A stretch of DNA of 64,000 bases from Bacillota bacterium (GTDB lineage Bacteria > Bacillota > Sulfobacillia > JAMCWA01). The notes below the pieces were generated by a model that saw nothing but the letters and a program-made list of their open reading frames with translations, searched no databases and had not been told where the DNA came from. Both the position numbers and the translations under genes were made by a program. Numbering within the stretch: the stretch's first letter is position 1; each line of letters opens with the position of its first letter. Below are positions 1-7,951 of this stretch, piece by piece. The stretch covers positions 26,850 through 90,849 of the forward strand of contig JAMCWA010000003.1 of the NCBI GenBank assembly GCA_023475165.1, given 5' to 3'.

Positions 1-42
1 GATAAATCTCACAAGCCGACCCTTTGGGTGAGGTGCAACTAG
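1..42 (+). CDS. 3' tail of an upstream gene, possibly a PP2C phosphatase (partial)
   Basis: The first 42 bases are open in frame 1 and end in TAG immediately before the prkC start codon; frame 2 ends in TGA at 28-30. Either could be the end of the preceding gene. In Bacillus and relatives the gene before prkC is the PP2C phosphatase prpC, so that is the expected neighbour by synteny. Too little sequence is present to identify it. Confidence 0.3.
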   Translation, partial: DKSHKPTLWVRCN

Positions 43-1917
43 ATGATCGGCAGGAAGCTGGGGAATCGTTATGAGATGCTGGAGCGAATAGGCCGGGGTG
101 GTATGAGCCTGGTCTATCGGGCCCAGGACACCCTTTTGCAGCGGGTGGTAGCCATAAAGGTTCTCCGCAGCCAGTTTGTTAATGATAGCGAATTCGTCAA
201 ACGTTTTCGGAGAGAGGGGCAGGCCGCGGCCAGCCTTTCGCATCCCAATATCGTCAGCCTTTACGATGTCGGGCAAGAAGACGACTTTTACTATCTGGTG
301 ATGGAATACGTTGATGGCGAAACCTTGAAGGACAGGATCGCCACCCGCGGTCCTATACCGGTCCTACAGTCCATGAAGATCGCCCACCAGATCTGTGAGG
401 CTTTGGAACATGCCCACCAGCACCGGGTGGTTCATCGCGATATTAAACCGCATAACATCCTTATCACTAAAGATGGCCGGGTCAAGGTGACGGACTTCGG
501 GATTGCCAGGGCGGCTACGGAAGCCACCATCACCAATACCGGGGCTATTATTGGTTCTGTCCATTACTTCTCTCCGGAACAGGCCCGCGGGGGGTTTACC
601 GGTGAGAAATCGGACCTTTATTCACTGGGAGTAGTCCTGTATGAGATGCTGACTGGAAAGGTACCCTTTGAAGGCGAAACACCCATCAGCGTAGCCCTGA
701 AGCACTTGCAGGAGCCAGCACCGGAACCCACCTCCCTGAATCCAGAGATACCTCCAGCGGTGCAAAGGATTGTCTTAAAGGCCCTGGAGAAGAACCAGGG
801 CGATCGTTACCAATCGGCCGGCGAAATGCTGGCTGACATTGGGGCCTACTTGAAGAACCCTGAATTATCTCCGTCTTCCGGAGAAAGATCCAGACCGAGG
901 GCTGTACCGCCACCAGTGGCGGGGAGGGGGGGAGAGGCTACGGACGCGGAGGAGCGTTCCAGAAAGCAGAACAAACGGAAGAAAAAGGGACCTTCGCGGG
1001 CGTTCTTTTGGGCGGCTCTACTACTTCTGCTCATCGGTCTCGCTTTTTACGGTATGAAGTCCTTTTTCGATTGGTTTAATGTACCCACGGTCGAGGTGCC
1101 TGCTGTGGTGGGCAAGAGCCTGATCGACGCGCAAAAGGAGCTAACGGCCATCTTTCTTATTCCTATCGTAGTGGCCCAACAGAATGACCCAACCGTCCCC
1201 TTCAATTTCATCATCGCCCAGCTACCCGGGGCAGGCGAACTGGTAAAGGAGGGGCGCGAGGTCAGACTCACTGTCAGCAAGGGACCCGAGATGGTGGAAA
1301 TTCCCCCCCTAGTTCGGAAATCGTCCAAGGAAGCCACCCTTATTCTCCAGGGATTGGGTCTGACCGCCAATGTCCGTCTGCGCCATGACCCTGAGGTCCC
1401 CGAGGATTACGTGATCAGCCAAAACCCAAGAGAAGGCGTGAGCGTGAAAAAGGGGACGGCGGTGGATTTGGAAGTCAGCCAGGGTCCGGAACAGATCATG
1501 CTCTCTTTGCCCAATTTTGCCGGCGAGAAACTGGATAATGTCCTACTTCGCCTCGCGGCTCTAAAGTTAACGAAGGGACAGATCACGGAGGTAGCCAGCA
1601 GTCTTTTAGCCGGGACCGTGGTGGGACAGGATCCGGCGGCCGGGACGATGGTGGCCGAGGGCTCCGCCGTTAACTTCTCGGTAAGCAAAGGGGGAGGCGC
1701 CAGCCGGCAGTCCAGCCTGTCCATTAAGGTACCGCAGGGAACTCAACCCATCCGCGTCTTGGTCCGGGTCACCGACTCCCGCGGTGCCAGAACTGTGTTG
1801 AATGAGGACCGAACCCCAGGACAGGAGTTTACCATCTCGATAGAGTGGACCGGTGAGACGGCTACGGCGGAGGTTTTCTTCAACGGCAGCTTATATCGCA
1901 AGGATGTTTGGCGGTAG
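43..1917 (+). CDS. prkC: Membrane Ser/Thr protein kinase with PASTA domains (PrkC)
   Basis: The 624-residue protein has an N-terminal Hanks-type kinase domain: glycine loop GRGGMS (17-22), catalytic lysine in VAIK (K39), HRDIKPHN near 130 and DFG near 150. A basic linker and one membrane segment (about 323-341) follow. Three PASTA repeats (about 348-550) and a short beta-rich C-terminal domain lie outside the cell. PrkC-type kinases sense muropeptides and phosphorylate translation and cell-wall proteins; in Bacillus PrkC takes part in spore germination. The ATG is preceded by GGTGAGG. It is followed by rsgA and rpe, the usual neighbours. The extra domain after the third PASTA repeat (about 552-624) is unlike standard PrkC ends and is unassigned. 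Confidence 0.95.
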   Translation: MIGRKLGNRYEMLERIGRGGMSLVYRAQDTLLQRVVAIKVLRSQFVNDSEFVKRFRREGQAAASLSHPNIVSLYDVGQEDDFYYLVMEYVDGETLKDRIATRGPIPVLQSMKIAHQICEALEHAHQHRVVHRDIKPHNILITKDGRVKVTDFGIARAATEATITNTGAIIGSVHYFSPEQARGGFTGEKSDLYSLGVVLYEMLTGKVPFEGETPISVALKHLQEPAPEPTSLNPEIPPAVQRIVLKALEKNQGDRYQSAGEMLADIGAYLKNPELSPSSGERSRPRAVPPPVAGRGGEATDAEERSRKQNKRKKKGPSRAFFWAALLLLLIGLAFYGMKSFFDWFNVPTVEVPAVVGKSLIDAQKELTAIFLIPIVVAQQNDPTVPFNFIIAQLPGAGELVKEGREVRLTVSKGPEMVEIPPLVRKSSKEATLILQGLGLTANVRLRHDPEVPEDYVISQNPREGVSVKKGTAVDLEVSQGPEQIMLSLPNFAGEKLDNVLLRLAALKLTKGQITEVASSLLAGTVVGQDPAAGTMVAEGSAVNFSVSKGGGASRQSSLSIKVPQGTQPIRVLVRVTDSRGARTVLNEDRTPGQEFTISIEWTGETATAEVFFNGSLYRKDVWR

Positions 1918-1990
1918 GGAAGGCCGTCGGCCTCTGGCCGTAGGTGGTGCGCGTACCGCCCATTTAGCCGCTTCCGAAGCGTATAGATAT

Positions 1991-2170
1991 CGCTGAAAAA
2001 CCCCGATCTGCGCCTCAGACGGGCTCCCGCCCGCCTCCGCCAAGGGGAACGCCCCCCTTCGGTGGCACCTGCGGTGCCTGAGCACCCCCTAATGCCTCGG
2101 GGAGTCCCCTCCCCCAGACCACCCGGCGGTGCTACGCGCCGTCTGGCGGCTCCTCGCTCACCGCTGTCCA
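1991..2170 (-). repeat. Intergenic repeat, architecture II (copy between prkC and rsgA)
   Basis: It begins CGCTGAAAAACCCCGATCTG, the reverse complement of the conserved end seen elsewhere. It continues with GC-rich hairpins (GACGGGCTCCCGCCCG and neighbours) that match the reverse complement of the copy at 39592-39738. Its far part has TGGCGGCTCCTCGCTCA, shared with the full-length copies at 17912 and 58234. It fills the prkC-rsgA gap. No coding capacity is evident, although an open frame from 2062 runs through it into rsgA. Confidence 0.75.
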
Positions 2171-2235
2171 ATTTTCAGACTTTGTTGCGGCGCCCGGCGC
2201 CTTGGTCGACTACTCTGATTCTTTGGGAGACTGGC

Positions 2236-3114
2236 ATGCTTGAGGGTCGAGTGATCCGTAGCCGCGGTAATTATTTTGCCGTTCTCACCTCGGAAGGGGA
2301 ATTGGAATGCCAGCCCAGGGGGCGGTTTCGTCAGGAGCAACTGCGTATCCTTGCCGGGGATCTGGTGAAGGTAACGCCCTTGGCCGATGACCGTGGCGTC
2401 ATCGAGACGGTTTTGCCCAGGAGGACAGAGCTTTTCCGTCCTCCGGTGGCCAACCTCGATCAGGTCATGATCGTTTTTACGGTCCGAGAACCTGCGTTAC
2501 AGCTGCCCTTGGTTGACCGCTTCCTGGTTCTGGCCGAGGCCCATCATCTTGACATCCTGTTGGTCTTGAGTAAAATTGACCTCTTGGATCCGGAGGAGAT
2601 TGACGAAATAAGGTCGATCTACCGTGGTACGGGGTATCCCTTCCATGCCGTCAGCGCCTGGGACGGGCGAGGGGTCGATGAGCTCCGTTCCGCTTTAAGG
2701 GAGAAGGCCTCCGTTTTGGCTGGGCAGAGTGGAGTTGGTAAGTCCAGCCTCTTAAACGCCCTGGAGCCGGGCCTGTCCCTACGGACCGGGGCGGTGAGCG
2801 AGAAGGCCAAAAGAGGCCGTCATACTACCCGGCACGTGGAGCTGCTTACCATGAATAACGGCGGGCTGGTGGCCGATTCCCCCGGGTTTAGCCGGCTAGA
2901 CCTGGGTTTTCTGAACAAGGAAGCCTTGGCTTATTGTTTTCCGGACTTTCGCCCTTACATCCGGCAGTGTCGTTTCGCCAGTTGCCTGCATCAGGAAGAA
3001 CCTCGCTGCGCGGTGCGCGAGGCTTCTGAGGCGGGAATGATCCCGGCGGTAAGATATGAGCACTATCTGGAATTCCTGCAGGAAATCAAAGATTGGGAGA
3101 AGAGAAAGTACTGA
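2236..3114 (+). CDS. rsgA: Small ribosomal subunit biogenesis GTPase RsgA
   Basis: This 292-residue circularly permuted GTPase matures the 30S subunit. It has an N-terminal OB fold (MLEGRVIRSRGNYFAV), NKID-like KIDLL (G4), the Walker A motif GQSGVGKSSLLN, and DSPGFS (G3). A C-terminal zinc finger uses cysteines in the CRFASCLHQEEPRCAV region with one His. Length matches the Bacillus protein. The open frame continues upstream to 2062 through repeat DNA, but family alignment of the first residues and a GGGAGA site place the start at ATG 2236. Order prkC-rsgA-rpe is conserved in Bacillota. Confidence 0.95.
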   Translation: MLEGRVIRSRGNYFAVLTSEGELECQPRGRFRQEQLRILAGDLVKVTPLADDRGVIETVLPRRTELFRPPVANLDQVMIVFTVREPALQLPLVDRFLVLAEAHHLDILLVLSKIDLLDPEEIDEIRSIYRGTGYPFHAVSAWDGRGVDELRSALREKASVLAGQSGVGKSSLLNALEPGLSLRTGAVSEKAKRGRHTTRHVELLTMNNGGLVADSPGFSRLDLGFLNKEALAYCFPDFRPYIRQCRFASCLHQEEPRCAVREASEAGMIPAVRYEHYLEFLQEIKDWEKRKY

Positions 3115-3176
3115 AGAGCTTGTCTTTTTGACAGAGAGATTCGCCGGGCGCCATCCTTTGACCAGGGGGTTGTACG

Positions 3177-3836
3177 ATGATCAGGATTGCACCGTCTCTT
3201 CTTGCGGCCGACTTTGGCCGTCTCTATGATGAGGTGGCTCGGGTGGAAGGCGCCGGAGCCGACCTCCTGCATTTGGACATCATGGACGGCCATTTTGTTC
3301 CCAATTTGACCTTTGGACCGGCCGTGATCCAGGCTCTGCGGGCCAAATCATCGCTTCTTTTCGACGCTCATCTCATGATTACCCAGCCGGAAAGGTACAT
3401 AGAGGACTTCGCTCGGGCTGGGGCCGATCTCATCACCGTTCACGCCGAGGCCAGCCCACACCTGCATCGCTTGGTGCAAGAGATTAAGGCGGCCGGTTGC
3501 CGGGCCGGCGTAGCCCTGAATCCGGCCACTCCTCCCCAGGCTATAGAATACCTCTTGCCAGATCTGGATCTGGTCCTGGTGATGAGTGTCAACCCGGGTT
3601 TTGGGGGACAGGATTTCCTACCTACGGTCCTACCGAAGCTGGGAAGGCTACGGGAATGGATCGGCGCGCGCGGGTTTTCCGTAGAACTGGAGGTGGACGG
3701 TGGGATTAATTCGCAGACGGCACCGCTGGTGCGTCAGGCCGGGGCTACCATCCTGGTGGCCGGATCGGCCCTCTTCGGCGCAAAAGACTTGGTTCAGGCT
3801 ATTTCGGAACTGCGTGGACCCAAAAAACTCTTGTAA
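3177..3836 (+). CDS. rpe: Ribulose-phosphate 3-epimerase
   Basis: This 219-residue TIM-barrel enzyme interconverts ribulose-5-phosphate and xylulose-5-phosphate in the pentose phosphate pathway. It starts [11 protein letters not shown] and contains [12 protein letters not shown] (metal and catalytic residues), DAHLMI and the VNPGFGGQ phosphate loop. The metal-binding and catalytic Asp lies in EVDGGIN, followed by VAGSALF. Length is standard. The ATG follows AGGGGGT. It sits 62 bp after rsgA in the usual cluster. Its TAA stop overlaps the -35 box of the promoter for the next transcript. Confidence 0.96.
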   Translation: MIRIAPSLLAADFGRLYDEVARVEGAGADLLHLDIMDGHFVPNLTFGPAVIQALRAKSSLLFDAHLMITQPERYIEDFARAGADLITVHAEASPHLHRLVQEIKAAGCRAGVALNPATPPQAIEYLLPDLDLVLVMSVNPGFGGQDFLPTVLPKLGRLREWIGARGFSVELEVDGGINSQTAPLVRQAGATILVAGSALFGAKDLVQAISELRGPKKLL

Positions 3837-3859
3837 TTTGTGAGCATTGGTTGTAGAAT
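3831..3859 (+). promoter_or_regulatory. Sigma-A type promoter of the ribU transcript
   Basis: TTGTAA (3831-3836), a 17-bp spacer and TAGAAT (3854-3859) lie just upstream of the FMN riboswitch. The predicted start point near 3866 leaves a short lead before the aptamer, which supports the assignment. Confidence 0.6.
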
Positions 3860-3882
3860 TTCTTGGGAAGACAAAACAATTC

Positions 3883-4076
3883 CTTCGGGGCAAGGTGAGG
3901 AGCCCACGGCCTAAAAGTCTAAGACCTTTAAGTCTGGTGCTTTTGGCGAAATTCGGGGGCTTCAATTCCTGACCGGCGGTGATGCTCCCGCTTCGTGGAG
4001 ATGAGCCCGCGAGCCTTTGGGCAGGAGACCGGTGTGATCCCGGCGCCGACAGTACAGTCTGGATGGGAGAAGGTGG
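3883..4076 (+). promoter_or_regulatory. FMN riboswitch (RFN element) upstream of the riboflavin transporter
   Basis: Conserved RFN blocks appear in order: CTTCGGGGCAAGGTGA at the 5' side, AATTCCTGACCGGCGGTGATG, AGCCCGCGAGCC, GACCGGTGTGATCCCGG, GCCGACAGTACAGTC and GGATGGGAGAAGG at the 3' side. The P2 arm between GGTGA and AATTCC is expanded by about 60 nt with its own small hairpin, while usual RFN elements have a very short P2 loop. FMN binding should promote the terminator at 4107, lowering expression of the transporter that follows. Confidence 0.92.
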
Positions 4077-4106
4077 GTGATGAGCTTTGCTTTAGCCTGC
4101 TAACCG

Positions 4107-4137
4107 AGCCCCTGGGAGATCCAGGGGCTTCTTTGTG
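4107..4137 (+). terminator. Riboswitch expression-platform terminator
   Basis: A perfect 9-bp stem AGCCCCTGG/CCAGGGGCT with a 5-nt loop is followed by TCTTTGTGT. It lies 30 nt after the FMN aptamer and 160 nt before the transporter start. Confidence 0.8.
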
Positions 4138-4157
4138 TGCTGGTGTTGCTGGGAGAG

Positions 4158-4185
4158 TTGGGGTTTTCCAGCGGTCTTCTAAGGG
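4158..4185 (+). repeat. Fragment of the intergenic repeat, conserved end
   Basis: GTTGGGGTTTTCCAGCGG followed by TCTTCTAAGG resembles the conserved repeat end (GATGGGTGTTTTTCAGCGG then TCTCCTAGG). It lies in the leader between the riboswitch terminator and the transporter gene. Confidence 0.5.
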
Positions 4186-4290
4186 ATTTGACCCCCGGCG
4201 CTGCCGCGTAGACCGCGGCACCCTCACAGCCGGACGAACCTGCCCGCGCCGGGAGACTCCCTTCCCGGTCGAACGAAAGGAGCAGCAAAA

Positions 4291-4878
4291 ATGTCCAAAG
4301 TAAGGAACCTGGTGGTGACGGCCATTCTTGGGGCGGCCGCCTTCTATCTCATGTTTGCCCTTGAGTTTCCTTTACCTCTATTCCCAACCTACCTGAAGTA
4401 TGACCCGGGGGAGATCCCAGCACTGCTGGGGGCATTTGCTTTGGGTCCCATGGCCGGTCTGGCCGTAGAGGTCATCAAGAACGCTCTCTATTTCCTCTCG
4501 GGGAAGTCTACCGCCGGCCTGGTGGGGGTTTCTGCCAATCTGGTGGCCGGGGCTACCTTTGTCCTTTCAGCCGGGCTTATCTACCGGTGGCGCCATGATA
4601 CCTGGGGGGCTTTGACCGGACTTTTCGCCGGTAGCCTGGCTACCACCCTGGTTATGAGCCTGGCCAATTACTATGTCTTTCTTCCCCTTTGGGGGGTCCC
4701 CAGGAATCAGCTTTTACCTCTCTTAACGGGGGCTATCATCCCCTTTAACCTGGTCAAGGGTTTCCTTTCCGCCCTGGTTACAGCCCTTTTTTACCGCCGG
4801 GTAGAGGCTTACATCCTGGGAAAGAAAAGCGACTGGCAGAAGATCAATCTTGCACCATCGAGGAGGCCGAATCAATAG
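4291..4878 (+). CDS. ribU: ECF transporter substrate-binding subunit, riboflavin (RibU type)
   Basis: The 195-residue integral membrane protein has about six hydrophobic segments. It carries the S-component pattern YDPGEIPALLGAFALGP near 40-55, followed by AGLAVEVIKNALYFL. These features match RibU, which captures riboflavin and works with a shared EcfA/A'/T energizing module encoded elsewhere. The FMN riboswitch directly upstream supports riboflavin as substrate. The ATG follows AAAGGAGCAGC. A terminator follows at 4983, so it is a single-gene transcript inserted between rpe and spoVM, where Bacillus has thiN. Confidence 0.9.
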   Translation: MSKVRNLVVTAILGAAAFYLMFALEFPLPLFPTYLKYDPGEIPALLGAFALGPMAGLAVEVIKNALYFLSGKSTAGLVGVSANLVAGATFVLSAGLIYRWRHDTWGALTGLFAGSLATTLVMSLANYYVFLPLWGVPRNQLLPLLTGAIIPFNLVKGFLSALVTALFYRRVEAYILGKKSDWQKINLAPSRRPNQ

Positions 4879-4982
4879 TTTCTTTTGGGAATAAGTAGAA
4901 AGCGTGACCGCCTCCGGGAGGAGCCGCGAGTCGCCCTCCGCTTTGTCGCCGAGTTGGCGAACAAAGTGGTGACGCTTCAAGC

Positions 4983-5007
4983 AAGGGACCCCTTAGGTCC
5001 CTTTTTT
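4983..5007 (+). terminator. Rho-independent terminator after ribU
   Basis: AAGGGACC/GGTCCCTT forms an 8-bp stem with a CCTTA loop and ends in TTTTTT. The preceding 4895-4975 region also folds into nested GC-rich hairpins (for example CGCCGAGTTGGCG within TTTGT...ACAAA) with no recognised RNA family. Confidence 0.85.
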
Positions 5008-5068
5008 GCTCACGAAGGCCCTAAGCCGGAATATAATGTATTAAATGACCGGGCGGGAGGGGAGGCCA

Positions 5069-5230
5069 GTGAACTGGAGGAATGTTCGGACAAGAAGGAT
5101 GGGTGGCCTGCTGCTCTTGGCCGTCGGGGGAATTCTCCTGGTAAAGGCCATCCCGGGATGGCTCTGGATGATCATGCTGGGCGGCTTATTGGGATGGGTA
5201 GGCTGGTTTCTTTACAAAATGGACAGTTAA
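5069..5230 (+). CDS. Small membrane protein of unknown function
   Basis: This open frame gives 53 residues from GTG 5069, which follows GGGAGGGGAGG, or 43 residues from ATG 5099 after AAGAAGG. An upstream ATG at 5045 lacks a good site. After a basic start (NVRTRRM) almost the whole protein is hydrophobic and Gly/Trp-rich (GGLLLLAVGG, GWLWMIMLGG, GWVGWFLY), suggesting a hairpin of two short membrane helices. It ends 15 bp before spoVM and probably shares its transcript. The function is unknown, and the position beside spoVM hints at sporulation only weakly. Confidence 0.6.
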   Translation: MNWRNVRTRRMGGLLLLAVGGILLVKAIPGWLWMIMLGGLLGWVGWFLYKMDS

Positions 5231-5245
5231 CGGAGGTGAAGGCAG

Positions 5246-5338
5246 GTGGCTATCCGTATCCACGTCTTCAAGGTACCGCGACCCCTGGGCCGGCTTCTAA
5301 GGACGCTGGTTTACACCTTTTCTCGGCGTGAGCGTTGA
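5246..5338 (+). CDS. spoVM: Stage V sporulation protein SpoVM (30 residues)
   Basis: GTG 5246, after GGAGGTGAAGGCA, opens a 30-residue frame ending TGA at 5338. The product begins MAIRIHVFKVPRPLG and continues RLLRTLVYTF before a basic tail. It aligns with Bacillus SpoVM (MKFYTIKLPKFLGG, then IVRAMLG), sharing the K-x-P-(K/R)-x-LG core and the central proline needed for function. SpoVM is an amphipathic helix that senses convex forespore membrane and anchors SpoIVA to start coat assembly. Location between rpe and rpmB/asp23 is exactly as in Bacillus. SpoIVA is encoded later in this window (60993-62471). Confidence 0.88.
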   Translation: MAIRIHVFKVPRPLGRLLRTLVYTFSRRER

Positions 5339-5373
5339 ACTTTACACATATACCACCAGAATGGATGCCGGAA

Positions 5374-5401
5374 GGAAGACGTCTCCCAAGCGTCTTCCTC
5401 C
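5374..5401 (+). terminator. Possible terminator after spoVM
   Basis: GGAAGACG/CGTCTTCC forms an 8-bp stem with a 9-nt loop, followed by the pyrimidine-rich TCCTTCATT. It lies 36 bp past spoVM and before the converging rpmB. The T-run is weak. Confidence 0.45.
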
Positions 5402-5484
5402 TTCATTATGGCCGCTTTTTCCTGCTAGGAAGAAAAAACCAAAAGAGACTTGGAATCCAAGTCCCTCCGGAACAAGGCAATCCT

Positions 5485-5676
5485 TCAAATGGCTCGTTGC
5501 ACCTTTCCCGCCTTTAGGCAGCTGGAGCAGACGTAGATTGTCTTAGGCCGACCGCTTATCAGAGCCTTGACCCGTTGAACATTGGGCAACCAGACCCTCC
5601 TGGTTTTAATATTGGAATGGCTGACCTTATTGCCATGACCAATCCCTTTACCGCAAATCTCGCAAACGTGAGCCAC
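5485..5676 (-). CDS. rpmB: Large ribosomal subunit protein bL28
   Basis: This 63-residue protein begins MAHVCEICGKG and has NKVSHSNIKTRR and the tail KAGKV. Two CxxC pairs (CEIC and CSSC) form a zinc site, so this is the zinc-binding L28 form. The frame is open further upstream, but GTG 5676 has AGGAGGGG at the right distance and gives the family N-terminus. It is on the minus strand between spoVM and asp23, as in Bacillus, with its own promoter. Confidence 0.96.
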   Translation of the reverse strand: MAHVCEICGKGIGHGNKVSHSNIKTRRVWLPNVQRVKALISGRPKTIYVCSSCLKAGKVQRAI

Positions 5677-5708
5677 AGAATACCCCTCCTTAAAATTTAC
5701 ACGGGTGT

Positions 5709-5738
5709 ATTTTATCATACTACCTAGAGAATGAGCAA
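5709..5738 (-). promoter_or_regulatory. Sigma-A type promoter of rpmB
   Basis: On the minus strand TTGCTC (5733-5738), an 18-bp spacer and TAAAAT (5709-5714) lie 33 bp upstream of the rpmB start. Confidence 0.5.
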
Positions 5739-5858
5739 GGGATTTCGTTAGCTGCGGGAAAAGCGATTTTGCCGCATTTGTACCGCCCTGGATCACGATG
5801 GCAGCAGGAAATCGCCCTTTCACCTAGAATGTATTTTTGAGAAAGAGGTGACGGTGCG

Positions 5859-6218
5859 ATGCGAGAGGTCAAGAACGATCTAGGGAAAATCGTTGTCTCG
5901 GAGGAGGTTGTGGCCACCCTGGCCGGAGTGGCGGCCACCGAGTGTTACGGCGTAGTCGGGATGGCTTCTCGCAAGGTAACGGATGGCCTGGCCGAGCTCT
6001 TGGGTAAGGAGAGCCTGAGCAAGGGTGTGGAGGTAGATATTGACGGAAACCGGGTTGGGATTGCCCTGCATATCATTGTCGGTTACGGGGTCCGCATCTC
6101 CGAGGTGGCCAGGAATATCCGGGAAAGGGTTAAGTATACCGTCGAGAGCTTTACCGGCCTGAAGGTCACGGGGGTTAAGATCAATGTCCAGGGGGTAAGG
6201 GTTGGACGGGATAAGTAA
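5859..6218 (+). CDS. Asp23/Gls24 family envelope stress protein (YloU type)
   Basis: This 119-residue protein has the DUF322 pattern: GKIVVSEEVVATLAGVAATECYGVVGM near the start, then an alternating segment (VEVDIDGNRVGIALHIIVGYG) and VKYTVESFTGLKVTGVKINVQGV. Asp23 proteins are small, membrane-associated and linked to cell-wall homeostasis; their exact role is not settled. The ATG follows AAAGAGGTGACG. It is immediately upstream of the FakA gene, the conserved arrangement (yloU-yloV in Bacillus). Confidence 0.93.
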   Translation: MREVKNDLGKIVVSEEVVATLAGVAATECYGVVGMASRKVTDGLAELLGKESLSKGVEVDIDGNRVGIALHIIVGYGVRISEVARNIRERVKYTVESFTGLKVTGVKINVQGVRVGRDK

Positions 6219-6234
6219 TGGCGTTTTGGGAGGC

Positions 6235-7932
6235 ATGGGGTTGGTTCAGGAGATCACCGGCGAAGATCTGCGGCAGATGTTCATTCTGGCCGCCAGCATC
6301 TTGGAGGATAACAAAGCTGGAGTTAACGCACTTAACGTTTTCCCAGTGCCTGATGGTGACACAGGCACCAATATGTCGCTCACTTTGGCTTCCGCCGTCC
6401 GGGAAATGGAGAAAGTGCCGGGGGACGGCGTGGGGCAATTGGCTCAGGCGGCGGCACTCGGCTCCCTCATGGGGGCCAGGGGTAATTCCGGGGTTATTCT
6501 GTCCCAGATTCTGCGTGGCTTTGCCCGAGGTCTGGACGGATTGGTGCGGGCCGGGGCCAGGGAAATGGCCTGGGCGCTGCAAGAAGGGGTCCATGTAGCC
6601 TACAAGGCGGTGATGAAACCGACGGAAGGGACCATCCTCACGGTAGCCCGGGAAGCGGCTCGGGTGGCGGTGGAGGGGGCCCGCCGGGGCCTGAACTTGC
6701 GAGAGGTTTTGACCCAGGCCTATGAGGAGGCAGAAAGGACGCTGGCCTTGACCCCGGAAATGCTACCCATATTGAAGAAAAACGGGGTGGTGGACGCCGG
6801 GGGCAAGGGTTTGGTTTACATTTTATCGGGATTTCTCAGCTTCTTGCGAGGGGCTGTGGGGGTAGCACCGGCCGAGGCCAGGGTGGCGGAATTCGAATTC
6901 ACTGAGGAGTTGGCTGATATCAAGAACCCCTATGACACGGAATTCTTCATCAGGGGTGAGGCCATCCCGGTGGAAGAGGTCCGGGAAAAGCTTGGGGGCA
7001 TGGGTGACAGCCTGATTGTAGTTGGTACCCCTGACCTCGTCAAGGTGCATATCCATACCCAAAACCCGGGACAGGTACTGGACTATTGCCTTAAAGCGGG
7101 GGAACTGACGCAAATTGAAATAAAGAACATGCGGGACCAGCACGAGGAACTCAAGGAAAGGGCGACGGGCGGGAGGATCGAACCAGCGTCAGGCCTAAGA
7201 CCCAAGACCACGCTGGTCATCTCCTCAAACCGGGAAGACCAGGCGGCCCGGGAAGACCGGGGGCAGGACGAGGTTCAAGAGATCGGCCTGGTGGCCGTGG
7301 CCTCCGGCCAGGGGATCGCCGACACCTTCCGCAGCCTGGGGGCCCACGGGATCGTGGCTGGGGGCCAGACCATGAACCCCAGCACCCAGGAGATCCTCCA
7401 GGTTGTGGAGGCCCTTCCCTATGACCGGGTGGTCGTTCTGCCCAATAACAAGAACATTGTTTTGACGGCCGAACAGGCCGGGCACCTTTCCGGCAAAAAG
7501 GTCAAAGTGGTGCCGACCCGTTCCATTCCTCAGGGTCTAGCCGCTCTCCTAAGCTGGAGGCACGATCTGAACCTGGAAGCTAACCTGGACCGGATGCGAG
7601 GGGCGGCGGAGGCCGTAAAAACCGGCGAGGTGACTTACGCCATCAGGAACTCCGGATTTCAGAATGGGAAAATCGCTGAAGGTGATATTTTGGGTTTAAT
7701 TGACGGAGAAATTGCCGTTACCGGCCAGGACACCGGGGATGTCTTGCTTCGCCTGGTGGAGACTATGGTGGAGCCAGAGGTGGCCATCGTCACCGTTTTC
7801 TATGGAGAGATGGTTGAGCGGGAGCACGCAGCGGAGCTGGAGGACAGATTGAAGACCCGTTTCCCGGAACTGGAGATTGAAATGCATTACGGCGGTCAGC
7901 CAATTTACTATTTTCTGGTGTCGGTGGAGTAG
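6235..7932 (+). CDS. fakA: Fatty acid kinase catalytic subunit FakA (DhaL-DegV-like fusion)
   Basis: The 565-residue protein starts with a DhaL-type kinase domain: NVFPVPDGDTGTN (about 35-46) binds Mg-ATP, and GARGNSGVILSQILRGF follows. A middle domain and a C-terminal DegV-like fold follow (residues after about 330). FakA phosphorylates fatty acids bound to a FakB (DegV) partner to give acyl-phosphate for PlsX/PlsY. A DegV gene, plsX and the end of plsY are all in this window. ATG 6235 is chosen by family start; TTG 6241 has better spacing to GGGAGG and is an alternative. Confidence 0.92.
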   Translation: MGLVQEITGEDLRQMFILAASILEDNKAGVNALNVFPVPDGDTGTNMSLTLASAVREMEKVPGDGVGQLAQAAALGSLMGARGNSGVILSQILRGFARGLDGLVRAGAREMAWALQEGVHVAYKAVMKPTEGTILTVAREAARVAVEGARRGLNLREVLTQAYEEAERTLALTPEMLPILKKNGVVDAGGKGLVYILSGFLSFLRGAVGVAPAEARVAEFEFTEELADIKNPYDTEFFIRGEAIPVEEVREKLGGMGDSLIVVGTPDLVKVHIHTQNPGQVLDYCLKAGELTQIEIKNMRDQHEELKERATGGRIEPASGLRPKTTLVISSNREDQAAREDRGQDEVQEIGLVAVASGQGIADTFRSLGAHGIVAGGQTMNPSTQEILQVVEALPYDRVVVLPNNKNIVLTAEQAGHLSGKKVKVVPTRSIPQGLAALLSWRHDLNLEANLDRMRGAAEAVKTGEVTYAIRNSGFQNGKIAEGDILGLIDGEIAVTGQDTGDVLLRLVETMVEPEVAIVTVFYGEMVEREHAAELEDRLKTRFPELEIEMHYGGQPIYYFLVSVE

Positions 7933-7951
7933 GATCCTCGGGAGGAGAGTA

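Noticed and set aside
2062..2235. Upstream extension of rsgA through the repeat
   Set aside because: The added 58 residues are Pro/Arg-rich and repeat-encoded; the family start and spacing favour ATG 2236.
4895..4975. Known riboswitch after ribU
   Set aside because: Nested hairpins are visible, but no consensus of a known class matched; it may simply be part of the 3' untranslated region before the terminator.
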